The notes: generated by a model from the letters alone, not told the origin. 64,000 nt of DNA from Cellvibrio fontiphilus_A (GCF_042646205.1 NZ_JBHRTF010000003.1:186001-250000); one strand, 5' to 3'; counted from the first letter of the stretch, positions 8,746-17,578 are shown. Program-made: numbers and translations.

Positions 8746-9783
8746 TTAAGTGTTCGATTTCTCTTTGGTTTTTGCCAATGAGATGAGTACCGAACTACCT
8801 ATTAATGTAGCCACTACCGCCAATGAAATTCCAACAGGAATTTTATAAATATCAATCATCATCATTTTAATACCGATAAATACCAGCACCAGCGCTAAAC
8901 CATATTTCAGGTAGCTGAATCTATCCGCCATATCCGCTAATAAAAAGTACATGGCACGCAGACCCAAAATAGCGAATATATTCGACGTTAAAATAATAAA
9001 TGGGTCAGAAGTAATCGCAAAAATAGCGGGAATTGAGTCTACAGCAAAAATCAAATCCGATATTTCTACCATCACCAAGGCTAGAAACAATGGGGTCATC
9101 ATGCGTATGCCATTTTCCGTAACAAAGAAACGCTCACCTCTGAGTTCGGTAGTAACGGGGTAGTGGTTTTTAATCCACTTGATGAGAGGGTTGTTTTCCA
9201 AATGTACTTCTTTGTCAGCCATCCACCACATTTTGATACCGGTGAATAACAAAAAAGCACCGAACAAATACAGCATCCAGTGGAATTGTTCAATCAGCCA
9301 CACACCCGCAAAAATCATAATAGTGCGCATCACAATCGCACCCAGCACACCGTAGGTGAGTACACGTTTTTGCAGCTCAAATGGGATGGCAAAAAAATTA
9401 AACAGCATCAGCCAGACAAAAACGTTATCCACGGCGAGTGATTTTTCTACCAAATAGCCCGTCAGGTATTCCAGTACTTTGGTGTTAGCCAATTCACGCG
9501 TGTAGTGATGATCCAGGTACCACCAAAGTCCGGCACCAAACAGCATGGCCAGCGTTATCCAAATCAACGACCAGGTGCCGGCCTCTTTGAGTGAAACCCG
9601 GTGTTGTTTGCCGCCGCCCACAAACACCAGATCAATTAACAAAACGACAATCACCAGCCCGAAAAAAATCGCCCAGAGCAGTGGAGTTCCAACGCTGATG
9701 TTTTGGCTGACAGGGGTGATGGTTTCTGCAGAGGCAATTGCCGGAAGTAGCAAAAGCAAGAGTGGGGTTACTAGTTTACGCAT
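8746..9783 (-). CDS. alx: TerC-family membrane protein, Alx-like manganese exporter
   Basis: Polytopic inner-membrane protein of the TerC/Alx family; E. coli Alx is linked to manganese export and alkaline response. The start chosen is ATG at 9783, with GGAG seven bases upstream. An in-frame ATG at 9837 would add 18 residues but lies in the riboswitch leader. The 345-residue product begins with a signal-anchor-like stretch (MRKLVTPLLLLLLPAIASA) and has about eight hydrophobic segments. The family's acidic membrane motifs are present: EKSLAVDNVFVW and EISDLIFAVDSIPAIFA. The manganese-type riboswitch upstream supports metal export rather than tellurite resistance. Confidence 0.9.
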   Translation of the reverse strand: MRKLVTPLLLLLLPAIASAETITPVSQNISVGTPLLWAIFFGLVIVVLLIDLVFVGGGKQHRVSLKEAGTWSLIWITLAMLFGAGLWWYLDHHYTRELANTKVLEYLTGYLVEKSLAVDNVFVWLMLFNFFAIPFELQKRVLTYGVLGAIVMRTIMIFAGVWLIEQFHWMLYLFGAFLLFTGIKMWWMADKEVHLENNPLIKWIKNHYPVTTELRGERFFVTENGIRMMTPLFLALVMVEISDLIFAVDSIPAIFAITSDPFIILTSNIFAILGLRAMYFLLADMADRFSYLKYGLALVLVFIGIKMMMIDIYKIPVGISLAVVATLIGSSVLISLAKTKEKSNT

Positions 9784-9844
9784 GATAGCTCCGTCATTAA
9801 TGGATTGAAAACGCAATGACGGAAGGAAAACGAACATAAAAGGA

Positions 9845-9971
9845 AGCCTTTGTCATTGCGACAAAGGTCTCGTTCACAAGGTGCTACTGCTTACCTTGCC
9901 CGCGCGGCCGGAGCTAAACGACTCGTATTGACGACATGCGCGGCGGGAACTACTCCCCTTCGTTCGGCCAG
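9845..9971 (-). promoter_or_regulatory. yybP-ykoY manganese riboswitch
   Basis: Read on the minus strand, the leader starts with CGAAGGGGAGTAG, containing the family's conserved L1 sequence GGGGAGTAG (plus-strand 9950-9958). It continues through a multi-helix core to GGTAAGCAGTAGC and GAGACCTTTGTC. P1 can form between GAAGG (plus 9957-9961) and CCTTT (plus 9863-9867). The same CCTTTGTC can instead pair with GACAAAGG just downstream (plus 9847-9854) as an eight-bp hairpin, so the ligand-bound and unbound folds exclude each other. It ends about 60 bases before the TerC start, the arrangement known from E. coli alx. Mn(2+) sensing is family knowledge, not seen here. Confidence 0.9.
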
Positions 9972-10159
9972 TATAAAAGTTGTTATCTTAGGGTCAAGTG
10001 TGGCGTGATTTTTTAAGGCTGAACAAGGAAAAAACTATTGATAATGGCTGTCTAAAATGTGATCAGAATGCCATTTTTTTGATGTCGCATTAATTAGGCT
10101 TCAAGTAAGGCCAATTAAAGCCGATAAATTGACTGTAACTTGCAGATACAGGTGAACTC

Positions 10160-10420
10160 ATGGTTTATCTAGGCCCCATCCAACCCCGACCAGTTTCAGT
10201 AAAAGTGCCCAGTCGCCCAACGACTACCACGGCAGTGACTCCTTATGCCAATGAGAACCAGCAACAACCCTCTGCCGGTTTGGGCGCTATAGGCCCCCCG
10301 GGGGGAGTAGAGCGCCGCAAAGGGGATCGTCGCAGTAAGTCAGATCAAACTATTGTGGAAACACGGGCCGGGCGCGATCGTCGTCATTCCCCGGCAACTA
10401 GCGTTAATATTTCCATTTAA
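10160..10420 (+). CDS. Hypothetical small basic protein
   Basis: An 86-residue reading frame with AGGTGA seven bases before its ATG and a terminator-like hairpin after it. No known domain is recognised. The first half is low complexity (Pro, Thr, Gln rich). The second half has a charged ERRKGDRR box and a second, related RAGRDRRH box, reminiscent of short basic repeats seen in many gammaproteobacterial orphan proteins. No signal peptide or membrane segment. Function unknown. Confidence 0.65.
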   Translation: MVYLGPIQPRPVSVKVPSRPTTTTAVTPYANENQQQPSAGLGAIGPPGGVERRKGDRRSKSDQTIVETRAGRDRRHSPATSVNISI

Positions 10421-10434
10421 ATACTCAGGGATGT

Positions 10435-12636
10435 TCAACAGATAATTTTCACCGGCACTGATTTAAATGCCGGTGTTTTGCTGCGCGGATCGTGATGGGT
10501 GGCAATCAGTACATTTGCTTCAGGGTAATAGGCCATTACATTGCCGCGTGGCACATCAAAAGCAAATACTTTGACAGCTTTCATTTCACCTTGGGCAGAT
10601 TTCAGGTTAACCAAATCCCCTGTGCGAATAGCTAAATCTTCCATATCTTTTTGATTCATTAATACCGACCAGCGAGTGTCGGTGCCGCGATAGGAATCGC
10701 TCTCTTCATAAATAATCGAATTAAATTGCCCTTCACTGCGAATGCTGGCTAATACAAAAGGATACTCCGCGCTTGCAACGGCAGCGGGCAATTCGCCAAC
10801 TTGAAATTGTGCTTTGCCGCCCGGGGTGTGAAACTTTGGCGATGCCAAGAGGCGATCTTGAATCGTAAATTCTTGTTTGGTTTGCGCTATATCTTTTAAT
10901 TCCCCCATGCCGGGAATGGTGGCGGCTATAGCCGCGCGAATAGAGTCATGTTGTTTTAATTGTTGAAAATCCAGCGGGCAATCAGGCAGCAAGCGTTTGC
11001 CCAATTCACACAAAATTTCCACTTCTGGTTTGACGTTGTGCAGGCGATGAATGCCGCCATCACTCAAGCGTACATAATTAAACATGGACTCTTGTGTGGT
11101 GGGTTGCCATTCCTCATCGCGGGCAGTAACGGGTAGGATCAGCGCCTCACTGGTTTCCATGCCGGTGACATGCCCAAGGTTCAGGGTTGTTGTTAAATAC
11201 ACTTTAAAACCGATCTTATCGAGCGCGGCTTTGGCCCAGTCGCTGTTGGGCGTCGCGGCAAATAAATTGCCTCCCATAATCAATGCGGCATCTATTTCAC
11301 CGGCGTGAGCTGCGCGCAAACAGGCCAGTGTATCCATACCCGCTGTGCGTGGCAGGGCTGCGCCTGTGTGTTGCTCCAGCTGTTGTAAAACATCCTCCGC
11401 CAAAATGGGTTTAACACCCACTGTGCCTATGCCTTGAACATTGCTGTGACCGCGCAGTGGCAATAAACCTGCCGCGGGTTTGCCGAGCATGCCGCGCAGC
11501 AAGGCCAGGTTGGCAATGGCCTCGACATTTTCTACACCGTGCAGGTGATGGGTAACACCCATGCCCCAAGCAAAAATAGCGCGCTCGGCTTTGGCGTAGT
11601 GGTGTGCAAGTTCTTCTATTTTTTGTTGGCTCACACCGCAAAAATCTACGAGCTTTTGCCAGGGTGTTGTTTCAATGTCCTCTTTGAAGGCTGCAAAGTT
11701 ATGGGTGTGCCGGGCGATAAAATCAGTGGCTATTTTTTCGTTTTCAATAAGTGCTTTGGCGATGCCTTTTAACAGCGCCAAGTCGCTGCCAATCTTGGGT
11801 TGCACATAATCTGAAGCAATCCAGCTGCCGCCACTCAACATGGATTTTGCACTTTTGGGCACCGCAAAACGCACCAGCCCCGGTTCTTTGGCCGGGTTAA
11901 TCACAATCACTTGTCCGCCGCGCTCGCGACAATTTTTTAATTGATGAATAAAACGCGGATGATTGGAGGAGGGGTTGGCGCCTATCACAAAAATACAATC
12001 GCAGTTGCCTACATCCTCTAGCGATACTGTGGCAGTGCCGCTACCAATTACATTCTGTAAACCTACGCCGGTGGCTTGATGGCAATAATAGGAACAGTTG
12101 TTGACGTTGTTGGTGCCGTACAAACGCGCCAGTAGTTGCAATACAAAACCGGCTTCGTTGGAGGAGCGGCCGGAGGAATAAAAAAAACTGCGGGATGCAT
12201 CAGTTGCAGAAAATGCACGGGTCATTTTGTCCAGCGCAAATTCCCAGCTTACCGGCGTGTAACGATTGCTCTCGGCAGATTTAAATAAGGGGTTATTTAA
12301 TCGCCCCAGGTGCTCAATTTCATAAGCGCTGAGTTGTTTGAAATCATCCAGCGTGTGGGCAAATAAATCTTCGGGAATGGCGGGTTGTATATCGGTGGAT
12401 TGTGCCTGGATACTTTTATTGCAGACGGACGGAAATTCGTCTTTTTCGTTGGTCATGCCACCGCGCTGGCCACCCATGCCCAGCCCACAGGCTTTGCAGG
12501 TATTTTTACTGTTGAGGGCTTTGGCAGAGTTCAGTAAACCAATGCGCGCAACAGTTTTCAGCGTGTACAAGACCTTTTTAGGGCCTCCTCCAACAATACT
12601 GATAGGTTCGGCAGGTGTTGAATCTGAAGCGGACAT
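10435..12636 (-). CDS. FdhF/YdeP-family molybdopterin oxidoreductase
   Basis: A 733-residue soluble protein of the formate dehydrogenase alpha-like (FdhF/YdeP) branch of the bis-MGD molybdoenzymes. The N-terminus has a CKACGLGMGGQRGG cysteine stretch rather than the four-cysteine Fe-S ligand set of true FdhF. The central part contains family motifs such as FFYSSGRSSNEAGF and CDCIFVIGANPSSNHPRFI. The C-terminal Molydop-binding domain ends with TGDLVNLKSAQGEMK. No twin-arginine signal is seen, so it is likely cytoplasmic. E. coli YdeP is tied to acid resistance, but the substrate of this branch is unsettled. Divergent from creB, with a 119-base spacer. Confidence 0.87.
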   Translation of the reverse strand: MSASDSTPAEPISIVGGGPKKVLYTLKTVARIGLLNSAKALNSKNTCKACGLGMGGQRGGMTNEKDEFPSVCNKSIQAQSTDIQPAIPEDLFAHTLDDFKQLSAYEIEHLGRLNNPLFKSAESNRYTPVSWEFALDKMTRAFSATDASRSFFYSSGRSSNEAGFVLQLLARLYGTNNVNNCSYYCHQATGVGLQNVIGSGTATVSLEDVGNCDCIFVIGANPSSNHPRFIHQLKNCRERGGQVIVINPAKEPGLVRFAVPKSAKSMLSGGSWIASDYVQPKIGSDLALLKGIAKALIENEKIATDFIARHTHNFAAFKEDIETTPWQKLVDFCGVSQQKIEELAHHYAKAERAIFAWGMGVTHHLHGVENVEAIANLALLRGMLGKPAAGLLPLRGHSNVQGIGTVGVKPILAEDVLQQLEQHTGAALPRTAGMDTLACLRAAHAGEIDAALIMGGNLFAATPNSDWAKAALDKIGFKVYLTTTLNLGHVTGMETSEALILPVTARDEEWQPTTQESMFNYVRLSDGGIHRLHNVKPEVEILCELGKRLLPDCPLDFQQLKQHDSIRAAIAATIPGMGELKDIAQTKQEFTIQDRLLASPKFHTPGGKAQFQVGELPAAVASAEYPFVLASIRSEGQFNSIIYEESDSYRGTDTRWSVLMNQKDMEDLAIRTGDLVNLKSAQGEMKAVKVFAFDVPRGNVMAYYPEANVLIATHHDPRSKTPAFKSVPVKIIC
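10450..10479 (+). terminator. Terminator of the small basic gene, inside the convergent gene's 3' end
   Basis: CACCGGCA (10450-10457), ten-base loop, TGCCGGTG (10468-10475), then TTTT. It lies within the last codons of the minus-strand molybdoenzyme gene, so the two convergent genes share this stretch. Confidence 0.6.
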
Positions 12637-12755
12637 AGGTAGCTACCAAGAGGAAAATAATTACCGAGGGTAGGGCGCTTTTGGGGTGATTGCAATACGT
12701 TAAATTACGGCTTTCTTGTAGAATCGGTCAGCTATTTATTTTATGGATCTGCTTT

Positions 12756-13484
12756 ATGCCGCACATAGTAATTTTGGAAGATGAACCCAGTATTGCCGAG
12801 AGTCTAGTCTTTGTATTGCAAGCCGAGGGGTTTACCACCCATTGGGAAATGCTGGCGACCAAGGCATTGGCCTATGTCAAAGCGCAATCAGTCGATTTAA
12901 TGATTATGGATGTTGGCTTGCCGGATATGACCGGCTTTGAAGCCTGCAAACAATTGCGTAAATTTTCAGAATTGCCGGTGATTTTTTTAACCGCGCGCGG
13001 CGATGAATTGGATCGGGTGGTAGGTTTGGAAATTGGGGCAGATGATTACGTAGTAAAACCTTTTAGCCCGCGGGAAATAGCCGCGCGTGTTAAAGCGATT
13101 TTGAAACGCAGCCTGCCACGGCAAGACTTATCTGCTGTTGTTAATGCCAGTTCTGAATTGAATAGGGATAAAAATCCGGTGGCCGAGTTCAGCCTGGATA
13201 TCGAGCGAAAATCCATTTATTACCAGCAGCAGTTACTCAGTCTCACGCGTTTTGAATATTGTCTGCTAGAGATGCTAATCACCCAGCCGGGGCGAGTATT
13301 TAGCCGCGAGCAATTACTCGGTGCCGCCGGTGTAACCCTGGATGCCGGATATGACCGCAGTATTGACAGCCATATAAAATCCCTGCGCGCTAAATTGCGA
13401 CAAATCAATCCCGCTGCTGAGCCGATAAAAACCCAGCGCGGTTTTGGTTATTGCTATCAACCGGACGCACGCGAATGTCGCTGA
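12756..13484 (+). CDS. creB: Response regulator CreB
   Basis: OmpR/PhoB-type transcription factor of the CreBC two-component system. The start is ATG at 12756, giving MPHIVILEDEP. The longer frame from TTG 12690 adds 22 unlikely residues. Receiver domain: acidic pocket E8/D9, phospho-acceptor D52 in IMDVGLPD, T79 and K101 in YVVKPFSP. The winged-helix DNA-binding domain occupies about 145-240 (LTRFEYCLLEMLI, then RSIDSHIKSLRAKLR and TQRGFGYCY). The stop overlaps the creC start by ten bases. Confidence 0.93.
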   Translation: MPHIVILEDEPSIAESLVFVLQAEGFTTHWEMLATKALAYVKAQSVDLMIMDVGLPDMTGFEACKQLRKFSELPVIFLTARGDELDRVVGLEIGADDYVVKPFSPREIAARVKAILKRSLPRQDLSAVVNASSELNRDKNPVAEFSLDIERKSIYYQQQLLSLTRFEYCLLEMLITQPGRVFSREQLLGAAGVTLDAGYDRSIDSHIKSLRAKLRQINPAAEPIKTQRGFGYCYQPDARECR

Positions 13485-14968
13485 GTTTACGCATATTCAT
13501 TATTTACATGCTCTTTGTGGCGCTGTGCAGTTATTTTGTGCTGCGCACAGTGATGGAAGAAATTCGCCCGGGCGTCCGGCAAACGACGGAAGAGACCTTG
13601 GTTGATACGGCAAATTTACTCGCTGAATTTTTACGCGAGCCTATGTTGAAAAATCAAATCGACCAGCATTTTTATGCCGATATTTTTCGCGCTTACGGCC
13701 AGCGCACACCCAATGCCAATATTTGGGGTGTCAACAAGTTTGCAGTTAATCACCGTATTTACGTTACTGATCGCACAGGCATAGTTTTATTGGACTCCAG
13801 CAATATAGCGGTCGGGCAAGATTACTCGCGCTGGAATGATGTCTATTTAACCTTGCAGGGAAAATACGGGGCGCGTTCATCCCAGGAGCAGGAGGGTGAT
13901 GAAAGCGCGAGCATTATGTATGTAGCAGCACCCATTAAAAATGGCGATGAAATTATTGGTGTTGTTTCTGTCGCTAAACCCAATCGCAGTGTGCAACCTT
14001 TTATTGAACGCACCCAGCGGCGCCTGGGTATGTTGGGTGGTGCATTAATTTTATTGGGGCTGCTGAGCGGTGCGTTATTTTCCTGGTGGTTGAGCCGAGA
14101 GCTGCGCAAGTTGCGCGAATATGCGGTGACGGTGAGCCAGGGTGAGCGCGCAACCATTCCCGAGGGCAAAATTGCCAGCGGGGAGTTGCGTCAACTGGCG
14201 CAGGCGCTGGAATCCATGCGCAGTGAATTGGATGGCAAAGCCTATATTGAACGCTATGTGCAAACCCTTACCCATGAGTTAAAAAGTCCCTTGGCAGCAA
14301 TTCGTGCCAGCGCTGAATTATTGCAGTCACCCCTGTTGGATGCCCCGGGGCAGGAACAGCAGCGCCAGCGTTTTATTGCAAATATCGATAGTGAAAGTTT
14401 GCGCTTGCAGCAGTTAATTGAGCGCTTGTTAAATCTGGCTCTGGTGGAGCAGCAACAAAGTTTGCATGACCCGGAGACTCTGGATTTGAACGAGTTATGT
14501 AATCAACTGCTCGATACACACAGTGCGCGTATCCTGCGTCAATCAATCCAACTCCAAAAAGATTTTGCAGCCGATGCAAAACTCAAGGGCGAGGCATTTC
14601 TGTTGCGCCAGGCAATTAATAATCTGCTCGAAAATGCGCTGGATTTTACACCGCAGGGTGGCTGCATTTTGGTGCGGACCCGTCGGCAGGGCGCCAGACT
14701 TCAGTTGTTGATCACCAATCAAGGTGAGCCTATTCCAGATTTTGCTGTTGCACGTTTGACGGAGCGTTTCTTCTCCCTACCACGGCCAAGTACGGGCAAA
14801 AAAAGCACGGGTTTGGGGCTGAATTTTGTGCAAGAGGTGATGGATTTGCACGGCGGTTCGCTCCGGGTTAGCAATGTCCAGCTTGATCTTGCGCGGTCTG
14901 ATCACACTCCGGTCACAGACACAGGTGTTGCGGCTGTGGAAGCATGTTTGGAATTCAACGCAGGGTGA
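13475..14968 (+). CDS. creC: Sensor histidine kinase CreC
   Basis: Inner-membrane sensor kinase, 497 residues from ATG 13475, which overlaps the end of creB. It has a first membrane segment (about 5-25), then a periplasmic CreC-type sensor domain with the diagnostic NKFAVNHRIYVTDR and VGQDYSRWNDVYLTL stretches. A second membrane segment (about 185-205) and HAMP region follow, then the H-box LTHELKSPLAAIRASAELL with H267, the N-box NNLLENALDF and the G-box GLGLNFV. The sensor-domain similarity to E. coli CreC is what identifies the system rather than a generic kinase. Known signals are metabolic or, in other species, beta-lactam/PBP4 related. Confidence 0.93.
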   Translation: MSLSLRIFIIYMLFVALCSYFVLRTVMEEIRPGVRQTTEETLVDTANLLAEFLREPMLKNQIDQHFYADIFRAYGQRTPNANIWGVNKFAVNHRIYVTDRTGIVLLDSSNIAVGQDYSRWNDVYLTLQGKYGARSSQEQEGDESASIMYVAAPIKNGDEIIGVVSVAKPNRSVQPFIERTQRRLGMLGGALILLGLLSGALFSWWLSRELRKLREYAVTVSQGERATIPEGKIASGELRQLAQALESMRSELDGKAYIERYVQTLTHELKSPLAAIRASAELLQSPLLDAPGQEQQRQRFIANIDSESLRLQQLIERLLNLALVEQQQSLHDPETLDLNELCNQLLDTHSARILRQSIQLQKDFAADAKLKGEAFLLRQAINNLLENALDFTPQGGCILVRTRRQGARLQLLITNQGEPIPDFAVARLTERFFSLPRPSTGKKSTGLGLNFVQEVMDLHGGSLRVSNVQLDLARSDHTPVTDTGVAAVEACLEFNAG

Positions 14969-15101
14969 CTTAACGCAAACTAATACAATTATTTACAGCT
15001 CCGGCAAGCCGATAAAAATAGAGTGCGGGTTTTATAAAAATGGCTATTTATTTGTACGTAAAAATATGGCCTGTATAAAATTAACCCTGCTGGAGTTACT
15101 T

Positions 15102-15707
15102 ATGCTGATTCGGCTGAAATTGTTGTTGGTTATCCTTGCCTTTTTTTCCTTGACGGCCTGTAAAGACCTGCTGTCAAAACCTCTCGCCAGTGCAACTGTG
15201 CCGGATTTACCCAAACCTCTGGTGGGTGATTGGCTGAGCGAAGATGGCAGTAAACGCTTGAGTATTACCAAAGGTGGCGGGCAGGATTGGTATCAGTTCC
15301 GCTATCAGGAGGGCGCTAAGAAAACCGAGGGCCGTTTTGTGGTTTCCTATTTTAAACAGCGCATGGTGTTCAACCTCAACCTGGCTACAGTACGTATCGA
15401 TAACAAGCCAGTGATTAATAGTGATATGCCTGTGTATTTATTGATGGGGGCCATAGTGGATGAGGAAAATCTACAAATTGCGCCGGCACAAATGGACAAA
15501 TTTGAAAAACATTTTGCCGATTATTTTTATGCCTCGCCCATAGATACCAAAACCCTGTGTAAACAGGCAGCAAGCTCCTGTTCAGAGAATTTCACCGCTG
15601 GCAATTTGTTGTTGTCCAAACGCCTGCGCAAATTCAACGATGAATTTATGAAAAAATATCGCACGGTATTTCCGCGCCGCGATGAAATCGTATTTGTACG
15701 TCAGTGA
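15102..15707 (+). CDS. Putative lipoprotein between creC and creD
   Basis: The start chosen is ATG 15102, with GGAG six bases upstream; a frame open from 14874 overlaps creC but has no better start. The 201-residue product has a lipoprotein signal (MLIRLKLLLVILAFFSLTAC), with lipobox LTAC and C20 as the acylated residue. D at position +3 rather than +2 argues for outer-membrane sorting. The rest is soluble with no domain I recognise; the WLSEDGSKRLSITKGGGQDWYQF stretch suggests a beta-sheet fold of about 170 residues. Its position within the cre locus suggests an envelope role, but this is inference. Confidence 0.8.
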   Translation: MLIRLKLLLVILAFFSLTACKDLLSKPLASATVPDLPKPLVGDWLSEDGSKRLSITKGGGQDWYQFRYQEGAKKTEGRFVVSYFKQRMVFNLNLATVRIDNKPVINSDMPVYLLMGAIVDEENLQIAPAQMDKFEKHFADYFYASPIDTKTLCKQAASSCSENFTAGNLLLSKRLRKFNDEFMKKYRTVFPRRDEIVFVRQ

Positions 15708-15715
15708 TCCACTTG

Positions 15716-15746
15716 GCACACAGCGAAAAGCCGGTTCGCTGTGTGC
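15716..15746. other. Perfect 12-bp hairpin upstream of creD
   Basis: GCACACAGCGAA (15716-15727), loop AAGCCGG, TTCGCTGTGTGC (15735-15746). No T tract follows, so it is not a standard intrinsic terminator. It may protect the 3' end of the upstream mRNA. Confidence 0.6.
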
Positions 15747-15765
15747 TGCTTAGAACCCTCGCGGT

Positions 15766-15781
15766 TGCACAGAATCTTCAC
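15766..15781 (+). promoter_or_regulatory. cre-tag-like CreB binding site
   Basis: TGCAC, six bases, TTCAC. This matches nine of ten positions of the published CreB target TTCAC-N6-TTCAC. It lies 77 bases before the creD start, where CreB would activate creD. Binding itself is inferred. Confidence 0.6.
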
Positions 15782-15858
15782 CTAATCTCCATATTCCCCC
15801 CATCAAATATCCATTTTGCTAGCGAATACTGAGCCTTATTAACCTCAAGGAGCTTAGT

Positions 15859-17229
15859 ATGACTCGTTCACTGTTATATAAATTTTTGGCTATTGGTGTA
15901 TTAATCCTGTTGCTGCTCATTCCGTTGGCAATGATTGGTAATTCGATTGACGAGCGGCGCGCTTATAGCGAGCAAGTGGTACAGGATATAGCGCGCAGTT
16001 CGGCCTACAGTCAAACACTGGTTGGGCCGATATTGGTGATTCCCTACCGTAAAAAGGAGCGCTACTGGACGTTTAACGATGCGAAAGAAAAAGTATTTCA
16101 GGAGCGCGTAGTTGAAGACCGGCTGTATTTTTTTCCTGAGCGCTTTCGCTTGCAGGGGGCGTTAAAAGGGGAGTCGCGCCAGCTGGGTATTTATAGCGCA
16201 CGGCTATACCATGCCGATACTACTCTTGATGGCCATTTTTCTCTGCCAGTGAATTTTGGCATCAGGGTAAATTTAGCGGATTACACTTTTGATACACCAT
16301 TTGTCGCTGTGGGTATTAGTGATACTCGCGGTATTAGAAATTCATTGCAGTTGGTGTTGAATCAACAAACCTATGAGTTTGAGCCGGGTAGCCAGTTAAA
16401 AATATTGGGTGATGGGGTTCATGCCCGCCTGCCGCAACAGCTACTTTCTGCGGTATATAACCAGCCCCAGATAATACCTTTTTCATTTAAATTAATGCTG
16501 CAGGGTACAGAGCAGTTTCATGTGGCGCCGATAGGAAAGGAAACCCATGTAGAGCTGCAGTCTGACTGGCCACATCCACGTTTTTTAGGCGATTTCTTGC
16601 CGGTTGAACGCAGCATTAGTGATGCTGGCTTTAGCGCCCGTTGGCAAACGTCCTACTTCTCCACCAATTTTTATGAATACTTTATGGCCTGTGCCGGGAG
16701 CGGTCAATGCGAACCATTCCAGCAGCGGCGCTTGGGCGTAAGTCTGTTGGAGCCAATAAACCTTTATGTAAAAAGTGATCGGGCCATTAAATATGCGCTT
16801 TTATTTATTGCACTTACTTTCGCCAGTTTCTTTTTATTTGAAATTTTAAAACGCTTGCAGGTTCATCCGGTTCAATATGCATTAGTGGGTTTGGCCTTGG
16901 CATTCTTTTATTTGCTGTTACTGGCGTTATCGGAGCATATTGCCTTTGTGGTTGCTTACGCTATTTCGGCATTTGCATGTGTGTTGTTGATTGGTTTTTA
17001 TGTGTCCCATGTGTTGCAAAGTATGCGGCGCGGTATTGGGTTTAGCGCAGGTTTGGGGTTTTTATACCTACTGCTTTATGGCTTGTTGAGCGCAGAAGAT
17101 TATGCGTTATTAATGGGAGCTTTGCTGCTGTTTGCCGTCTTGGGTTTGTTTATGTTGTTAACCCGCAAAGTGGATTGGTATTCAGTGGGTGCACAGAAAA
17201 TATCTGGCCGTGCAGTGCAGGAGTCATAA
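15859..17229 (+). CDS. creD: Inner-membrane protein CreD
   Basis: Cell-envelope protein of the CreD family, the main output of CreBC in E. coli and Stenotrophomonas. The 456-residue protein has an N-terminal membrane anchor (about 5-28). A long periplasmic domain of about 270 residues follows, containing the family SQTLVGPILVIPYRK motif near residue 52. A cluster of about five C-terminal membrane helices lies from about 312 to 440. AAGGAG precedes the ATG by nine bases. A cre-tag-like site lies upstream. It runs into a small membrane-protein gene with a one-base gap. Confidence 0.93.
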   Translation: MTRSLLYKFLAIGVLILLLLIPLAMIGNSIDERRAYSEQVVQDIARSSAYSQTLVGPILVIPYRKKERYWTFNDAKEKVFQERVVEDRLYFFPERFRLQGALKGESRQLGIYSARLYHADTTLDGHFSLPVNFGIRVNLADYTFDTPFVAVGISDTRGIRNSLQLVLNQQTYEFEPGSQLKILGDGVHARLPQQLLSAVYNQPQIIPFSFKLMLQGTEQFHVAPIGKETHVELQSDWPHPRFLGDFLPVERSISDAGFSARWQTSYFSTNFYEYFMACAGSGQCEPFQQRRLGVSLLEPINLYVKSDRAIKYALLFIALTFASFFLFEILKRLQVHPVQYALVGLALAFFYLLLLALSEHIAFVVAYAISAFACVLLIGFYVSHVLQSMRRGIGFSAGLGFLYLLLYGLLSAEDYALLMGALLLFAVLGLFMLLTRKVDWYSVGAQKISGRAVQES

Positions 17230-17230
17230 A

Positions 17231-17431
17231 GTGATCGAGCTTATTGCATCCTGCCTGATTGTTGGTTTACCGCTCGCCCTGGGCATGGTGTTTACTTATT
17301 GTTTATGGAGCAGGGGCTGGGTGGGAAGGTTAGTATTGGCTGCTGTGGTTTTGTTTATGGGTTCAGAGGTTTATGCGTTGAAGTATCCGCAGAAACAATT
17401 GAAAGAGAATTATGCGCGGGTAATTGGTTGA
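17231..17431 (+). CDS. Small membrane protein co-transcribed with creD
   Basis: GTG start one base after the creD stop, with AGGAG seven bases upstream, giving 66 residues. Two hydrophobic stretches (about 3-23 and 29-46) are followed by a basic tail. No family recognised. The tight coupling with creD suggests co-expression; function unknown. Confidence 0.65.
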   Translation: MIELIASCLIVGLPLALGMVFTYCLWSRGWVGRLVLAAVVLFMGSEVYALKYPQKQLKENYARVIG

Positions 17432-17460
17432 TTGTCTGCGTGGACTGTTGGTTGTTAAAT

Positions 17461-17574
17461 CGTAGCTTGGGTTAGCGGCGAGTTTAACGAGTCGCGTAAC
17501 CCAATATTCTGTGTGCGATGGTACTGCTGTTGGGTTACGAGGCTCGCGCTGCTCACCTCTAACCCAACCTACAG
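17461..17574. repeat. Pair of inverted REP-like palindromic units
   Basis: The left unit (17461-17506) reads GTAGCTTGGGTTAG...CGTAACCCAATA. The right unit (17528-17574) is the same element inverted, whose reverse complement reads TGTAGGTTGGGTTAG...CGTAACCCAACA. Each is itself a stem-loop with TTGGGTTA / TAACCCAA arms. The GTAGGTTGGGTTAG motif is a common intergenic repeat in gammaproteobacteria. It lies between convergent genes. Confidence 0.75.
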
Positions 17575-17578
17575 TGGT

